In this document: positions 63,012-64,000 of the stretch, in pieces
Position numbering within the stretch: position 1 is the stretch's first letter
Layout of the letters: each line of letters opens with the position of its first letter
Assembly (NCBI RefSeq): GCF_016865445.1
Contig: NZ_AP024412.1
Coordinates: forward strand, 62,001 to 126,000
Length of the DNA: 64,000 nt
Direction: 5' to 3'
Source of the DNA: Mariniplasma anaerobium
Lineage (GTDB): Bacteria; Bacillota_I; Bacilli_A; Acholeplasmatales; Acholeplasmataceae
Position numbers and translations under genes: made by a program
Notes under the pieces: model-generated
The model's database searches: none
What the model was told of the DNA's origin: nothing
What the model saw: only the letters and a program-made list of their open reading frames with translations

Positions 63012-64000
63012 ATGTCAAATTCATTTCAAAACTTTAACTTAAATCCTAACTTAATTAAATCACTTAATGTACTTAACTATAATGTTCCCACACCGATTCA
63101 ATCACTGGTTATACCTGCTTTATTGAATCATAGGGACTTAGTTATTAAATCAAAGACCGGAAGTGGGAAAACCGCAGCTTTTTCAATACCCATTATTCAA
63201 CATATCAAATGGGATAAAAGAGAACCCCAAGTTTTAGTTTTAACACCGACTAGAGAATTAGCTATTCAAGTTAAAGAAGATATGTTTAATATTGGAAGAT
63301 TTTCAAGAATTAAAGTTGAAGCTGTTTATGGCAAATCTTCATACGAAAGCCAAGCAAAGCAACTTAAACAAAGAACACATGTCATTGTTTCTACACCGGG
63401 AAGATTAATTGATCACATCGTCAATAAAACCGTTGATTTAAGTCATATATCAGCCTTAGTCATCGATGAAGCAGATGAACTATTACGTATGGGGTTTATT
63501 GATGAAGTAGAGAGAATCATTCATTTTTTACCTCTCAAAAGATTAACAATACTTCTTTCAGCAACGATGCCAACAGATATAGAAAAATTATCTAATCTAT
63601 ATATGAATAACCCTGAGCTCATCGTCATCGAAGATAACGAGGTAACAGAAAATAAACTTACACAATATTATTATGAAGTAGAACAAAAAGATAAATTAAA
63701 CCTCATAAATGATGTTTTAATTACCCAAAATCCTAACAGCGCAATTATTTTTTGTAATAAAAAAACAAGCTGTAGATGAAGTCTGCGAAATGATGGATGA
63801 AAAAGAATACTTAGTTAATAAGATACATGGTGATATGGAACAAAAAGATAGATTAAAAGTCATGAATGATTTCAAGCATGGTCTGTTTAGATATTTAGTT
63901 GCTACAGATGTTGCAGCAAGGGGCCTAGATATAGAGTCAGTCTCACTTATAGTGAATTATGATATACCTTATCATGTAGAAAGCTATGTGCATCGGATTG
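63012..64000 (+). pseudogene. DEAD-box RNA helicase (CshA/DeaD type), frameshifted, runs off window
   Basis: N-terminal frame 63012-63779: Q motif TPIQS, Walker A SKTGSGKTAAF, PTRELAIQ, TPGRLIDH, DEADELLRMGF and SAT, all intact. An extra A in an A7 run at 63759-63765 makes the frame read NKKTSCR-stop. In the other frame the protein continues QAVDEVCEMMDEKEYLVNKI then GDMEQKDR, VATDVAARGLDIES and ESYVHRI to the window edge. So this is one helicase gene with a single-base insertion: a true mutation, a sequencing error or transcript slippage. In intact form it unwinds RNA for mRNA decay and ribosome assembly. Confidence 0.85.

Noticed and set aside
63741-63790. Programmed -1 frameshift in the DEAD-box gene
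   Set aside because: The A-run looks slippery, but a -1 shift leads to AAC AAG CTG TAG, a quick stop; only removal of one base restores the helicase.
1-64000. CRISPR array or Cas genes
   Set aside because: No evenly spaced direct repeats with unique spacers; the repeated blocks are thousands of bases apart and no Cas motifs are visible.
1-64000. Mycoplasma-type code (TGA = Trp)
   Set aside because: TGG is used throughout for conserved Trp, and several genes end cleanly at TGA with 4-bp ATGA overlaps, so the standard bacterial code applies.

Overview
The window is very AT-rich DNA from a low-GC Gram-positive-type bacterium. whiA and acpS, standard-code stops (TGA ends genes and TGG encodes Trp), tRNAs with encoded CCA, Tex and a CshA-like DEAD-box helicase all fit Bacillota or the walled/wall-less lineages near Acholeplasma/Izemoplasma. 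I cannot name the species.

Layout. 1-4240 is core chromosome: 3' part of whiA, acpS, a membrane protein, tex. 4281-4565 is a tRNA-Ser(GCU)/tRNA-Glu(UUC) operon with its own promoter and terminator. The 3' end of tRNA-Glu is the landing site of a tandem genomic-island array. The 12-mer TACGGGTCACCA recurs at 8284-8295, 35482-35493, 45291-45302 and 48070-48081, and a degenerate junction lies at 40613. Each junction is followed by an intrinsic terminator. After five of the sites (tRNA-Glu itself and the four full copies), about 150-240 bp further on, comes a conserved ~100-bp non-coding block containing CTTATG-type palindromes. The units are: U1 (4518-8295), an unknown three-gene operon; U2 (8296-35493), a 27-kb SCC-like element; U3a (to 40622), an exonuclease-RecQ-UvrD fusion; U3b (to 45302), a P-loop kinase and a WYL-regulator cluster; U4 (to 48081), a GntR/ABC operon; U5 (open-ended), which begins the last region.

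U2 carries a type I restriction-modification system with accessory membrane/metallopeptidase genes, then a replication/recombination module like staphylococcal cassette chromosomes: a Cch-type DUF927 helicase, a DUF3846 protein, RadC, an SSB-like OB-fold protein, DUF960, HU-like proteins, and two consecutive large serine recombinases. Divergent from the helicase is a 1211-residue protein with the signature of RdRP/YonO-type double-psi-beta-barrel RNA polymerases (DTDGD preceded by DGEG, FTKGVL and LRNP motifs), followed by an overlapping partner gene. A ~156-nt candidate structured RNA lies in the helicase operon. No tyrosine recombinase is visible, so the serine recombinase pair of U2 is the only visible candidate for mobilising the whole array; the other units would be non-autonomous cargo.

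48082-64000 holds an alpha/beta-hydrolase/PadR/HAAS operon, two successive pairs of overlapping ABC exporter genes, each pair preceded by leader hairpins that look like attenuators, an XRE-membrane regulator, a membrane protein, an MFS transporter and a DEAD-box helicase gene broken by one extra A in an A-run. The right border of the island is not clear.
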